NCBI GenBank assembly: GCA_028291345.1
Contig: JAQGIF010000126.1
Coordinates: 1 to 64,000 of the forward strand
From: Rhodospirillales bacterium
Lineage (GTDB): Bacteria; Pseudomonadota; Alphaproteobacteria; BOG-932; Roseiterribacteraceae
DNA: 64,000 nucleotides
Reading direction: 5' to 3'
The translations under genes and the position numbers were made by a program. Below, one piece after another: positions 23,861 to 32,168 of the stretch. The first letter of the stretch is position 1. Every line of letters starts with the position of its first letter. The notes beneath the pieces are model-generated. The model was not told where the DNA came from, ran no database searches, and saw only the letters and a program-made list of their open reading frames with translations.

Positions 23861-25781
23861 CCGCTGCGTCACGAGTCAGGGGAACGGCCACAGACGCGGC
23901 ATGGACCGATTTCAGCCAACCATCGAACATCACCAGCGACCAGATCGCCTGGTTGTGATCGAACGCGCCTGAATCGTGCTGATCGACCAGCGTGGATATC
24001 GCGGCATTGTCGAACAACCCGCTATCGCGGAAAACCTGGCCGGTCAGCCGGCTGCGTACCCGCTCAGCCCCGATACCTCGGAATTGCGGCGCCAGCGAGG
24101 TCGCGAAGCCCTGTTTGGTTCGATAGAGGTTTTCGTGGGGCACATAGGGCTCCAGCGCCTTCTTCATGATGTATTTTCCGCCGGTTGAGCGGATCTTGAG
24201 GGTGGGCGGCACCGTCGCCGCCCACTCGACCAGCTCATGGTCCAGCAAGGGGGCACGGGCTTCCAGCGAATGCGCCATGCTCGCACGATCGACCTTGGTT
24301 AATATATCGCCGATCAGATAGGTCTGGATGTCCGCGAATTGCGCGCGTGCCATCGGGTCGTCGGTGCCGGCCGCGGCCATCGCTGCGCGGATCAGGTTGG
24401 CCGGTCGATAGCCGTTCAGCGACGATGACAGGCGCGGAGAGAATAGGCCGCTGCGCGCCGCATCCGGTATTTTGCAGACCGTCCGGTAATAGCCCTCGAA
24501 TTCGTCGACCGACAATTCCTGGAACGTCGTCTTCGCCCTCAGCCAGCGCGGCGCGCGGTCCAGCTTGGGGTAGAGGCTGCCCAGGATGCTGAATAGTGGT
24601 TGGCGTATCCCGTCGGGAATGCGGGATCGTAAATTCTGTGTGGCCATATGAAAGCGATAGCGGCGATATCCGGCGAACAATTCGTCGCCCGCATCGCCTG
24701 ACAAGGCGACGGTCACGCCGCGCCGCGCCAACTCCGATACGCGTCCCGTCGGGATCGCCGAACTGTCGGCAAACGGCTCGCCAAAGATCGCGGCCTGCTC
24801 GTCGATCGTGTCGAGATAATCGACGATCGAACGCTCGGCGGTGTGGTTGGTGCGATAGCGATCGGCGACCCGTTGGGCATAACCCAGCTCGTCCTCGCTG
24901 CCACCGAAGCCGATCGCGAAGGTCTTCACCGGATCTGAGGTCAGGCTGGCCATCATCGCGACGACTGCCGACGAATCGACGCCACCCGATAGGAAAGCGC
25001 CCAACGGCACGTCCGATACCAGCCGCAGACGAGTCGATTCGCGCAAACGTTCGATGAATTCGACTTCCGCGTCGGCCTCGTTCATCGGGCGCGGATCGAA
25101 GCGCAGCGTCCAGTACCGGCTAGGTTCGGGCATTGGCTTGCCTCGTTCGACAGTCAGGGAATGAGCCGCCGGCAGCTTGCGGATATTTTGATAAATGGAT
25201 CCGGGTTCCGGTACATAACCCAGCGCGAAATAGCCATCGACGGCGGTGGGATCGATGCGCCGCTCGACACCTGGATGGCAAAGCAAGGCGCGCATCTCCG
25301 ATGCGAACACGAGCTGCCCATCCGGCAAGAGGCTGTAATAAAGCGGTTTCTTGCCCAACCGGTCGCGGGCCATGAACAGGTTCTGGCGCCGCCGGTCCCA
25401 CAAAGCGAAGGCAAACATGCCGCGCAACCGGCCGAGGCAGGCTGGGCCCCATTCCTCCCAGCCATGAACGATGACTTCGGTGTCGCTATGCGTTTTGAAG
25501 CGATGGCCCAGCGCCATCAGTTCGGTCATCGTTTCGCGGTAATTATAGATTTCGCCGTTGAAGACGACGGCGACATCGCCAGTCTCGTTGAATAAAGGCT
25601 GTGTACCGCCGGCGAGGTCGATGATCGCCAAACGGCGGTGGCCCAGCCCGATGCCGGGCTCCAGCAGAAAGCCGTCGCCGTCGGGACCGCGATGGGCGAT
25701 GGAATCGTTCATTGCGGTGAGAATGCCAGGATCGATCGGCCGCGCGCCGGTGGTGTCAAATATGCCGCTCAGTCCACACAT
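23835..25781 (-). CDS. Glutamine amidotransferase of the XrtA/PEP-CTERM system (asparagine synthetase-like)
   Basis: 648 residues. Cys2 of MCGLSGIFD is the class II amidotransferase nucleophile; RGPDGDGF, FNGEIYNY and HSDTEVIVHGWEEWG complete the glutaminase domain. The synthetase domain carries the PP-loop FLSGGVDSSAVV and GDAGDELFAGYRRYRFH. It resembles AsnB, but in this setting the branch found in XrtA exopolysaccharide loci is the better call; such enzymes are thought to amidate a uronic acid or other carboxyl group on the polymer. It faces the operon and overlaps the end of the glycosyltransferase gene by 26 bases, so antisense interference at the 3' ends is possible. ParA lies 66 bases upstream on the same strand. 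Confidence 0.88.
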   Translation of the reverse strand: MCGLSGIFDTTGARPIDPGILTAMNDSIAHRGPDGDGFLLEPGIGLGHRRLAIIDLAGGTQPLFNETGDVAVVFNGEIYNYRETMTELMALGHRFKTHSDTEVIVHGWEEWGPACLGRLRGMFAFALWDRRRQNLFMARDRLGKKPLYYSLLPDGQLVFASEMRALLCHPGVERRIDPTAVDGYFALGYVPEPGSIYQNIRKLPAAHSLTVERGKPMPEPSRYWTLRFDPRPMNEADAEVEFIERLRESTRLRLVSDVPLGAFLSGGVDSSAVVAMMASLTSDPVKTFAIGFGGSEDELGYAQRVADRYRTNHTAERSIVDYLDTIDEQAAIFGEPFADSSAIPTGRVSELARRGVTVALSGDAGDELFAGYRRYRFHMATQNLRSRIPDGIRQPLFSILGSLYPKLDRAPRWLRAKTTFQELSVDEFEGYYRTVCKIPDAARSGLFSPRLSSSLNGYRPANLIRAAMAAAGTDDPMARAQFADIQTYLIGDILTKVDRASMAHSLEARAPLLDHELVEWAATVPPTLKIRSTGGKYIMKKALEPYVPHENLYRTKQGFATSLAPQFRGIGAERVRSRLTGQVFRDSGLFDNAAISTLVDQHDSGAFDHNQAIWSLVMFDGWLKSVHAASVAVPLTRDAAARVVAAAI

Positions 25782-25847
25782 GCGCTTATTCTACAGCAGT
25801 TCGGTTTGTGTGGAACGGCTGACGCCGGATTAAATGCCGGCCCTGGA

Positions 25848-26474
25848 TTACAGGACGCCGTGTTCGATATAGTCGATCAATGGCTCCCAATCGGCGCGGA
25901 GGGCGCTGCGAACGCCCTTGATCTCGAAGATCGACAGGCCCTGCACCGCCGCCTCGCCATAGGCCTGGCTGTCGCGGATGCGCGCAACGACGGCATGGCC
26001 TAGCCCGCTCAGGAATCTGTCCAAGCGATCCGCCGCGCGTGTGCGGTCGCGCATACGGTTGCCAACGATGGCAACACCCTTGCGGTTCTTACGGATCGAC
26101 TTCAGGGCCTCGAGCTTTTCCAGAAACGCCGTGCTGGCATCCTGATCGAACGATGACGGCAGCACCGGCATGACCACCAAATCGGCCTCGGCGACCAGCG
26201 CCTCAAACCCGTCCTTGCGCAGGGCCGCCGGTCCGTCGATTACCAGCCGCGTGATCTTCTTTGGAACCTCGCCCGGTCCTTTTGTCCAATCCGCGATGGT
26301 AATGGATCTCGCGGTTTCTGGACGCCGCTTCGCCCAGGCCGTGGCGGATTTCTGCCGGTCGGCGTCGGCGAGCATCACTTCATGCCCCGCCAATGCCAGG
26401 GCCGCCGCCAGATTGGCGCTAAGAGTCGACTTACCGCAGCCACCCTTCGAATTCGCGATCAGGACTGTAATCAT
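25848..26474 (-). CDS. ParA-family ATPase (orphan)
   Basis: 208 residues with the deviant Walker A KGGCGKSTLSANLAAALA at the very N-terminus, a short Walker A' VMLADADRQKSA and Walker B RLVIDGPAAL. This is the small, HTH-less ParA type that positions plasmids, flagella, chemoreceptors or polysaccharide machines on the nucleoid. No ParB or centromere-like repeat is nearby. The setting, directly upstream of the amidotransferase, makes a role in placing the exopolysaccharide machinery thinkable, but it could equally belong with htpG, 47 bases upstream. Confidence 0.88.
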   Translation of the reverse strand: MITVLIANSKGGCGKSTLSANLAAALALAGHEVMLADADRQKSATAWAKRRPETARSITIADWTKGPGEVPKKITRLVIDGPAALRKDGFEALVAEADLVVMPVLPSSFDQDASTAFLEKLEALKSIRKNRKGVAIVGNRMRDRTRAADRLDRFLSGLGHAVVARIRDSQAYGEAAVQGLSIFEIKGVRSALRADWEPLIDYIEHGVL

Positions 26475-26521
26475 ACCGCAAAGCTATAGGGACGGGTGGG
26501 CATAGCCAAGGGGCTTTGGCC

Positions 26522-28390
26522 TCAGGCGATGCCGCTCTCCAGCACGCTGGCCAACCGGCGAGCGAAGGCGTTGGGGTCCAACACCGCGTCGCCCTCCAGG
26601 ATGCGGGCCTGATCGAGTAACAGCCATATCCGGTCGGCTAGCGCGTCACTGGCCCCGTCCGCGCCGGCGCGCTTGGCCATTTCACGGATCAGCCGGTGGG
26701 CGGCATTGATCTCCAGCACATGGGCGCTGGCTTCCTGCAGCTGGCCATGCATCCGCAACAGTTTTTCCAGATGGATATCCGGTGCGCCCTCGGCTGCGAC
26801 GAGCCGGACCGCGCTTTCGCGCAGCGTCGGCGATATTTTCACATCCTTCACCGCATCGCCCAGCACTGTCTTGATCAGGGCGATCAGGCTGGCGATCTCG
26901 CCCTCCGGCGCGGTCTCGGCCTTTTCGTCGTCCTTGCCTTCAGCCGGCGCGATCTTGGACAGGTCGTCACCTGCCCTTGTAACGGAACGCAGCGGTTTGT
27001 TTTCATAGTCGCTGGCGACCGCCGGCCAGAACTCATCGATCGAATCCGTCAGCAGCAGAACCTCGATCCCGCGGGACCGGAAGCCTTCCAGATGCGGGCT
27101 GTTGCGGAGGTTCGCCACGTTGTCGCCGGTCAGGAAATAGATCGCCGCCTGATCCGGTTTCATCCGGCTGACATAATCGGCAATCGAGATCAGATCCTCG
27201 CCGGCGGTCGAGCGGAACCGCACAGCCTTGAAAAGTTCGGCACGGTTCTCGCGATCCTCATACAGGCCTTCTTTCAGGATCGACCCGAAGGTGCCCCAAA
27301 ACTCGGCATACTCGTCGGACTTCTCAGCGCGCTTAGCGAGTTCGCTCAGCACGCGCTTGGTCACGCCGGCGCGAATCTTCGCCAGCACGGGCGATAGCTG
27401 CAGCATCTCGCGGCTGATATTCAGCGGCAGGTCCTCGCTTTCGACCACTCCGCGCAGAAAGCGAAGATAGGGCGGGATCAGCCCCTCTGTGCCCTCGGTG
27501 ATGAATACCCGTTTGACGTAAAGCTTCACCCCATGCTTACGGCCGGGGTCGCCCATGTCGAAGGGCTTGGTCTTTGGCACGAACAGGAGCGCCGTATAGT
27601 CGATCATCCCTTCCGCGCGCCAATGCAGCGTAGCCCAGGGCTCGTCGAAGGCATGCGCCACATGGTGATAGAACTCGCGATATTCCTCGGCGGTGATTTC
27701 CGACTTCGGCCGCGTCCAAAGCGCCGCTGCGTGATTGAGATTTTGGGCGTCGGCATCGACGCCGAAGCGGATCGGAAAACTGATATGGTCGGAATATTTG
27801 GTGACGATCTGGCGTAGCCGCCATTCTTCGAGGAACTCGTCTTCGCCCTCTTTCAGATGCAGGCTGATATCGGTGCCACGGGTGGTCTTTTCGGCGGACG
27901 CTACAGTGAACTCGCCCTTGCCCTCGGAAGCCCACCGCCAAGCCGCGGCCTCGCCGGCATGACGGCTCAGAACCTCGACCCGGTCCGACACCATGAACGC
28001 GGCATAGAAGCCGACGCCGAATTGGCCGATCAGGCTCAAATCCTTTTTCGCGTCGCCCAAGGTCGATAGAAAGGCCGACGTGCCCGATTTGGCGATGGTG
28101 CCCAGATTCTGGATCAGCTCGTCCCGGTTCATGCCGATCCCGCCGTCCGAGATCGTCAGCGTGCGCGCATCCTTATTGACTACAAGACGGATGCCCAGTT
28201 CCGCGCCGTCTTCGCTTAGTTCAGGATGGGTGATGGCGGCATAGCGCAGCCGGTCGCAGGCATCGGCGGCATTCGAGATCAATTCGCGAAGGAAGACTTC
28301 CTTGTCGCTGTAAAGCGCATTTGCGACGATATCGAGCAGCCGACTGACCTCGGCTTGAAACGGCAATTTTGATTCGTGTGATTCAGTCAT
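26522..28390 (-). CDS. htpG: Molecular chaperone HtpG (bacterial Hsp90)
   Basis: 622 residues from ATG 28390 (MTESHESKLPFQAEV). The GHKL ATPase motifs are present: FLRELISNAADACDRLRY, ISDGGIGMNRDELI and GQFGVGFYAAFMV. The middle domain has NISREMLQ and the C-terminus is a dimerisation domain without the eukaryotic MEEVD tail. It folds and stabilises client proteins in the cytoplasm, with ATP. The longer frame upstream overlaps the neighbouring YceI end and is not used. The 113 bases upstream contain a CTTGCAG and a GCACATCT that vaguely resemble a heat-shock sigma-32 promoter, but the match is too weak to annotate. Confidence 0.96.
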   Translation of the reverse strand: MTESHESKLPFQAEVSRLLDIVANALYSDKEVFLRELISNAADACDRLRYAAITHPELSEDGAELGIRLVVNKDARTLTISDGGIGMNRDELIQNLGTIAKSGTSAFLSTLGDAKKDLSLIGQFGVGFYAAFMVSDRVEVLSRHAGEAAAWRWASEGKGEFTVASAEKTTRGTDISLHLKEGEDEFLEEWRLRQIVTKYSDHISFPIRFGVDADAQNLNHAAALWTRPKSEITAEEYREFYHHVAHAFDEPWATLHWRAEGMIDYTALLFVPKTKPFDMGDPGRKHGVKLYVKRVFITEGTEGLIPPYLRFLRGVVESEDLPLNISREMLQLSPVLAKIRAGVTKRVLSELAKRAEKSDEYAEFWGTFGSILKEGLYEDRENRAELFKAVRFRSTAGEDLISIADYVSRMKPDQAAIYFLTGDNVANLRNSPHLEGFRSRGIEVLLLTDSIDEFWPAVASDYENKPLRSVTRAGDDLSKIAPAEGKDDEKAETAPEGEIASLIALIKTVLGDAVKDVKISPTLRESAVRLVAAEGAPDIHLEKLLRMHGQLQEASAHVLEINAAHRLIREMAKRAGADGASDALADRIWLLLDQARILEGDAVLDPNAFARRLASVLESGIA

Positions 28391-28503
28391 TCTTTTTTGA
28401 CCCTTGAGGCGATAGAAAGTTCCGGCGGGAGATGTGCGCTCGCACTGCGGGACCTGCAAGACCTCTAAGTTCAAAATTATTGAGTTCGCTTCGCAGGCGA
28501 GAG

Positions 28504-29067
28504 TCAGCCACCCGCCTTGGTCGCGACCAAGTCGACATCGACGCCCACCTCGAGCGCTACCCATTCGCCGGATGTCCAAGGGCCTTGGCCGATGCCAAAC
28601 GCCGTGCGGGTCAGTGTCAGATGGCCTTTGGCGGCGGCACTATCGCCAGTGATTGTAAGCGTAAAGGGCAGGACGACATCCTTGCTGACGCCGTGTATGG
28701 TTAGTTTCCCCGGCGCCTCATAAGCATCGCCGCCTTTGGCATTGAACCCGGCGGCCTCGAATGTCGCCTGCGGGAATTTCTTTACGTCGAACCAATCGCC
28801 CTGCGGCAGTGCCGTGTCGCGCTGTGTGTCGCCCGTCCTGGCGCTGGCGAGGTCGATGGTGACCTTGGCATGGGCAGCCTCCGGATGGGTGGGATCGAAG
28901 GCGATCTCAGCGCTCCAGTTGTCAAAGGCCCCCTTGAACGGTGCGCCGGTTTGCACGCCAGTGAAGCTCAGACGGCTTTTGTCGGTTTGTACTCGCCAGG
29001 CCGCCGCGAAGGTGGGCATGGCGGCGAGCGTCAAGCCGCAGGCCAGGATCGCGCGCGAAAAGATCAT
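28504..29067 (-). CDS. YceI-family periplasmic lipid-binding protein
   Basis: 187 residues from ATG 29067. A signal peptide (FSRAILACGLTLAAMPTFAAA) leads into the YceI lipocalin-like barrel: KSRLSFTGVQTGAPFKGAF, WFDVKKFPQATFEA, KLTIHGVSKDVVLPFTL and FGIGQGPW. YceI proteins bind long isoprenoids or amphiphiles such as polyprenoids in the periplasm. The start codon overlaps the stop of cytochrome b561 by ATGA. Together with the second YceI gene it brackets the cytochrome, an arrangement suggesting a shared quinone or isoprenoid-related task. Confidence 0.93.
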   Translation of the reverse strand: MIFSRAILACGLTLAAMPTFAAAWRVQTDKSRLSFTGVQTGAPFKGAFDNWSAEIAFDPTHPEAAHAKVTIDLASARTGDTQRDTALPQGDWFDVKKFPQATFEAAGFNAKGGDAYEAPGKLTIHGVSKDVVLPFTLTITGDSAAAKGHLTLTRTAFGIGQGPWTSGEWVALEVGVDVDLVATKAGG

Positions 29068-29651
29068 AGTTGGGAACCTCCCGAACGGTCGCAGCCGATG
29101 GGCAACATCCGACGCAGAATGCCATCGCGCAGAATGAATTGATGACGCAAGGCTGCGCCGAGATGTACGGCGAACAGCGCAATAAGCAGCCACGCACCTT
29201 TGCCGTGGATCAGCTTCAGAACGTGCTCGAGCGGCGCCTTATTCTCCAAATCCGCAAGCATCGGTAGGTGTGGCCAGGGCACGACGCCATAAAGCACGGT
29301 CGGCAGGTTGAGAGGCGACGCCGAGACCAATGCCCAACCGGTCAGCGGCAGGAAAAACAGAAAGGCATAGAGCGCCAGATGCACACCGTCGGCCGCTTTG
29401 CGTTCGAGCGGCGGCATTGTGACTGGCAGGGGTGGCGGCCGATGAGTCAGGCGCCATGCCAGCCGCAGGATCGCGGCAAGCAGTACGGTGATGCCGATCG
29501 ATTTATGCAGCTGGTATAGCCGGAATTTGCTTGCCAGGCCAAAATTCCCATGGGTCATGGACAGTCCGATGACGACCAGCGCCAGGATGCCAAGTGCGAC
29601 CAGCCAATGCAGCACGATCGCGACGGCGTCATAGCGTGCTTGCGCAGTCAT
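29064..29651 (-). CDS. Cytochrome b561 (CybB-like)
   Basis: 195 residues, four transmembrane helices with haem-ligand histidines: VLHWLVALGILALVVIG (helix 1), YQLHKSIGITVLLAAILRLAW (helix 2), HLALYAFLFFLPLTGWAL (helix 3) and LIHGKGAWLLIALFAVHLGAALRH (helix 4). Such proteins pass electrons between quinones and other acceptors in the inner membrane. The stop overlaps the start of the downstream YceI gene (ATGA), and the upstream YceI gene ends 25 bases before its start, so the three genes are probably one transcript. Confidence 0.93.
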   Translation of the reverse strand: MTAQARYDAVAIVLHWLVALGILALVVIGLSMTHGNFGLASKFRLYQLHKSIGITVLLAAILRLAWRLTHRPPPLPVTMPPLERKAADGVHLALYAFLFFLPLTGWALVSASPLNLPTVLYGVVPWPHLPMLADLENKAPLEHVLKLIHGKGAWLLIALFAVHLGAALRHQFILRDGILRRMLPIGCDRSGGSQL

Positions 29652-29676
29652 GCGTCCGCCGCTGCGATCATCCCGC

Positions 29677-30297
29677 TTATTTATGTTCGAAAGCCGCGCT
29701 GATCGTCAGGTCGACATCGTCGCCGATCAGCGGAAGGTAGGCCTTCACGCCGAAATCGCTGCGCTTGATCTGGCCCGAAACCTCGAACCCGGCGGCGTAG
29801 CTCTTCGCCATCGGAATCGGACCGGCAGCATTGAAGGTCGCTTTCAGCACCACCGGCTTGGTGACGCCGTGCAGGGTCAGGTTCCCGGTCACGTCGGCTG
29901 TGCGCGGGCCGGTCGGCGTGACCTTGGTCGAATAGAACGTCATCGTCGGATACTTGCCGGCGTCGAGCCAGTCCGCGCTCTTCAGTTCGTTGTTCAGCTT
30001 GTCGCTGGGCGTATAGATGCTGCCGACCGGAACGCTGACTTCGATGCGGCTGGCCGAGGGCGCCTTGGGATCCAGGTTCAGCGTGCCGGACGTGCCGTTG
30101 AATTCGCCGTAATAGGTCGAAATTCCCAGATGCGAGATGCCGAACAGCACGCGGGTATGAGCAGGTTCGATGGCATAGGTTCCGGCCTGCACAGCCGTGG
30201 GGTCCGGGTTGGGCGTGGTCGGCACCTGGGCATAGGTCGAGGCCGACACAGCAACAAGGCCGGCGGAGAACAGGGCTGAAATGAGTTTTCGATTCAC
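29677..30297 (-). CDS. YceI-family protein, second copy
   Basis: 206 residues from GTG 30297. The signal peptide is KLISALFSAGLVAVSASTYA, cut before QVPTTPNPD. The barrel has AIEPAHTRVLFGISHLGISTYYG, LKSADWLDAGKYPTMTF, NLTLHGVTKPVVLKATF and KRSDFGVKAYLPLIGDDVDL, the standard YceI signature. It differs clearly from the copy at 28.5 kb, so this is not a recent duplication. No strong ribosome site precedes the GTG; a longer ATG start at 30345 would spoil the signal peptide. Function is periplasmic binding of a lipid-like ligand. Confidence 0.9.
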   Translation of the reverse strand: MNRKLISALFSAGLVAVSASTYAQVPTTPNPDPTAVQAGTYAIEPAHTRVLFGISHLGISTYYGEFNGTSGTLNLDPKAPSASRIEVSVPVGSIYTPSDKLNNELKSADWLDAGKYPTMTFYSTKVTPTGPRTADVTGNLTLHGVTKPVVLKATFNAAGPIPMAKSYAAGFEVSGQIKRSDFGVKAYLPLIGDDVDLTISAAFEHK

Positions 30298-30374
30298 GGC
30301 TGGGCTTTCATAACAATGAATTTGCACACAATAGGTAATCGGCAAAACGCGCGCGGGAAAGTGTTTGCAGAGGG

Positions 30375-30983
30375 CTATGCCGCCAGCGCGGAGATTTCAG
30401 TCCGGGCCGAGGCCAGCGCAGCTTTACGGGACTCCGGGCTGACCGCGATGCCTTCGGCGCGGACGACCGTGATATCGGTCAACCCAATGAAACCGAGCGC
30501 CTGCTTCAGATAGCTTTCCTGGTGATCGAAAGTGGCCGTCGGCGAGTTCGGGCCATAAAATCCGCCGCGCGATGAGGCGATGATCACTTTCTTGCCTTTG
30601 GGCAGAAGCCCTTCCGGCCCCGTCGCGGTGTAATGAAAAGTCCGGCCGGCAATCAGCGATCGGTCGATCCAGGCCTTGAGCTGGCTGGGAACGGCGAAAT
30701 TATACATCGGCGCACCGATGACGATGATGTCGGCCGCGAACAGCTCGTCCAGCACCGCGCCGCCGCTGGCCAGGTCGGTCGAGACCGCGGCATCGGGTGT
30801 CGCCCCCTGCGCTGCTGCGATGTGGGCCGGCGAAAAATGCAAATGTGGTTCGGCTGCGAGGTCGCGATAGGTGACTTCGATTTCAGGATGAAGACGGCGC
30901 TGTCGTTCCACGATTTCGGCAGTCAGCGTACGGCTGACCGAGTTCGGTCCAAGAATGCTCGAATCAATATGCAGAAGCTTCAC
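30375..30983 (-). CDS. azoR: FMN-dependent NADH-azoreductase
   Basis: 202 residues with a flavodoxin-like fold: MKLLHIDSSILGPNSVSRTLT (phosphate loop), IIVIGAPMYNFAVPSQLKAWID and VIIASSRGGFYGP. The family reduces quinones and azo bonds with NADH through FMN and protects against thiol or electrophile stress. It is divergent from the LysR-type gene at 31140, with 156 bases between the two starts. Expression is probably controlled by that regulator, since inverted repeats of LysR type sit in the shared region. Confidence 0.92.
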   Translation of the reverse strand: MKLLHIDSSILGPNSVSRTLTAEIVERQRRLHPEIEVTYRDLAAEPHLHFSPAHIAAAQGATPDAAVSTDLASGGAVLDELFAADIIVIGAPMYNFAVPSQLKAWIDRSLIAGRTFHYTATGPEGLLPKGKKVIIASSRGGFYGPNSPTATFDHQESYLKQALGFIGLTDITVVRAEGIAVSPESRKAALASARTEISALAA

Positions 30984-31078
30984 GATTGGAATCCTTTAAG
31001 GGGGAAGCCGAGCTACGGGCGAACGAAATGCTTGCCGGTCTCGTCACCTCCGGCGAGATATGGAAGGTACGCGACCCC

Positions 31079-31106
31079 TTGAACAGCCTATATATTGCGA
31101 TACAAT
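31079..31106 (+). promoter_or_regulatory. Promoter of the LysR gene with an overlapping LysR-type box
   Basis: TTGAAC (31079-31084) and TACAAT (31101-31106) are 16 bases apart. The -10 is half of ATTG-N5-CAAT (31094-31106), a T-N11-A motif of the kind LysR proteins bind. A regulator sitting there would cover its own -10 element, which predicts autorepression. On the other strand TATATA overlaps the same stretch and could be part of the azoR promoter. Confidence 0.5.
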
Positions 31107-31125
31107 CCATCGCTAATTTCGATGG
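31107..31125 (+). promoter_or_regulatory. Second inverted repeat in the azoR-LysR gap
   Basis: CCATCG (31107-31112) and CGATGG (31120-31125) are perfectly complementary with 7 bases between them. The repeat directly abuts the LysR-type box and falls in the predicted 5' leader of the regulator. It could be a second half-site for a tetrameric LysR protein or a leader hairpin. Confidence 0.4.
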
Positions 31126-31139
31126 TTGGAGAGTGGCGA

Positions 31140-32102
31140 ATGCTTGACGGACTCTCGCTTGATCAGCTGAGAACGTTCATCGCGGCAGCTGAGGAGGGCA
31201 GTTTCTCGGCCGCGGGACGGCGGCTTGGGCGGGCGCAATCAGTCGTCAGCCATACGATCGCAAACCTTGAGGATCAGCTCGAAGTGTTGCTGTTCGATCG
31301 TTCAGGCCGTTATCCGAGGCTGACCGACCAAGGCCGCATCCTGCTGGGCGATGCGCGCGCGGTGGCGGGTGGCATCGATTCACTGAAAGCGCGGGCGAAA
31401 AGCATGGCTGGTGGCGTCGAGCACGAATTGTCGGTTGTCATGGATGTGATGTTTCCGATGGCTGTGGTGACAAAGCTTGCCGGGTCATTCAGTCAGGCTT
31501 TCCCCGCAACGCCGTTGCGCCTGTATGTTGAGGCTCTTGGCGGCGTCGCCAAAGCTTTGCTCGACGGCCGTTGCGATCTGGGTGTTATGGGGACGCTCGC
31601 GGTCGATGTTTCCGAGTTGGTGAGCGAACGACTGGTGGGCGTGCGGATGATTATGGTTGCATCTCCCGACCACCCGCTGGCCCGTCATCCCGGCTTGATC
31701 GGTCAATGCGAGCTATCCAAGCATGTGCAGCTTGTCCTGACCGATCGAACCGAGCTTTCTGCAGGTCAGGAATTCGGGGTGTTTTCGCCCCGCACCTGGC
31801 GGCTCGCCGACCTGGGCGCGAAGCATGCTTTTCTGCGCGCCGGTCTCGGCTGGGGCGGTATGCCGGCGACGATGGTCGAGCGCGATCTCGCCGAAGGCGC
31901 TTTGGTCGAGATCGCGCTGGAGGATGCGCCGGCAGAGGGAATGACCTTGGCAATGTCGGCCGCCTATCGCGCGGATGCTCCTCCAGGCCCTGCCGGCCGT
32001 TGGTTTGTTGATCAGATGAAAATCCTCACATCCCAATGTCCGGGAGGCCATGACGCGGCGACCGCCAAGGTTGTACGCCCGATCCGACGGGCGGCCGGAT
32101 AG
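31140..32102 (+). CDS. LysR-family transcriptional regulator
   Basis: 320 residues. The N-terminal winged helix-turn-helix reads LSLDQLRTFIAAAEEGSFSAAGRRLG followed by AQSVVSHTIANLEDQLEVLLF; the C-terminal part is the substrate-binding-protein-like effector domain (VEHELSVVMDVMFPMAVV, CDLGVMGTLA, HAFLRAGLGWGGMP). I chose ATG 31140 because GGAGAG lies 6-11 bases upstream; an ATG at 31122 is possible. It is divergent from the azoreductase and most likely senses a small electrophile, quinone or related redox signal, by context only. Confidence 0.92.
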   Translation: MLDGLSLDQLRTFIAAAEEGSFSAAGRRLGRAQSVVSHTIANLEDQLEVLLFDRSGRYPRLTDQGRILLGDARAVAGGIDSLKARAKSMAGGVEHELSVVMDVMFPMAVVTKLAGSFSQAFPATPLRLYVEALGGVAKALLDGRCDLGVMGTLAVDVSELVSERLVGVRMIMVASPDHPLARHPGLIGQCELSKHVQLVLTDRTELSAGQEFGVFSPRTWRLADLGAKHAFLRAGLGWGGMPATMVERDLAEGALVEIALEDAPAEGMTLAMSAAYRADAPPGPAGRWFVDQMKILTSQCPGGHDAATAKVVRPIRRAAG

Positions 32103-32168
32103 CCGAGTTGGGCATATTCAACCGGTAATGGTCTTGCATTTTTCCACTCGCCCCACGATCGTTTAGCC

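Noticed and set aside
23835-25781. Amidotransferase as housekeeping asparagine synthetase
   Set aside because: Possible by sequence alone, but its place facing an XrtA operon matches the exopolysaccharide-linked branch better.
25848-26474. ParA gene as sign of an integrated plasmid or replication origin
   Set aside because: No ParB, replication initiator, iterons or AT-rich repeats nearby; orphan ParA proteins are common on chromosomes.
28391-28503. Heat-shock sigma-32 promoter before htpG
   Set aside because: CTTGCAG and GCACATCT are only loose matches with an uncertain spacer, so no feature was annotated.
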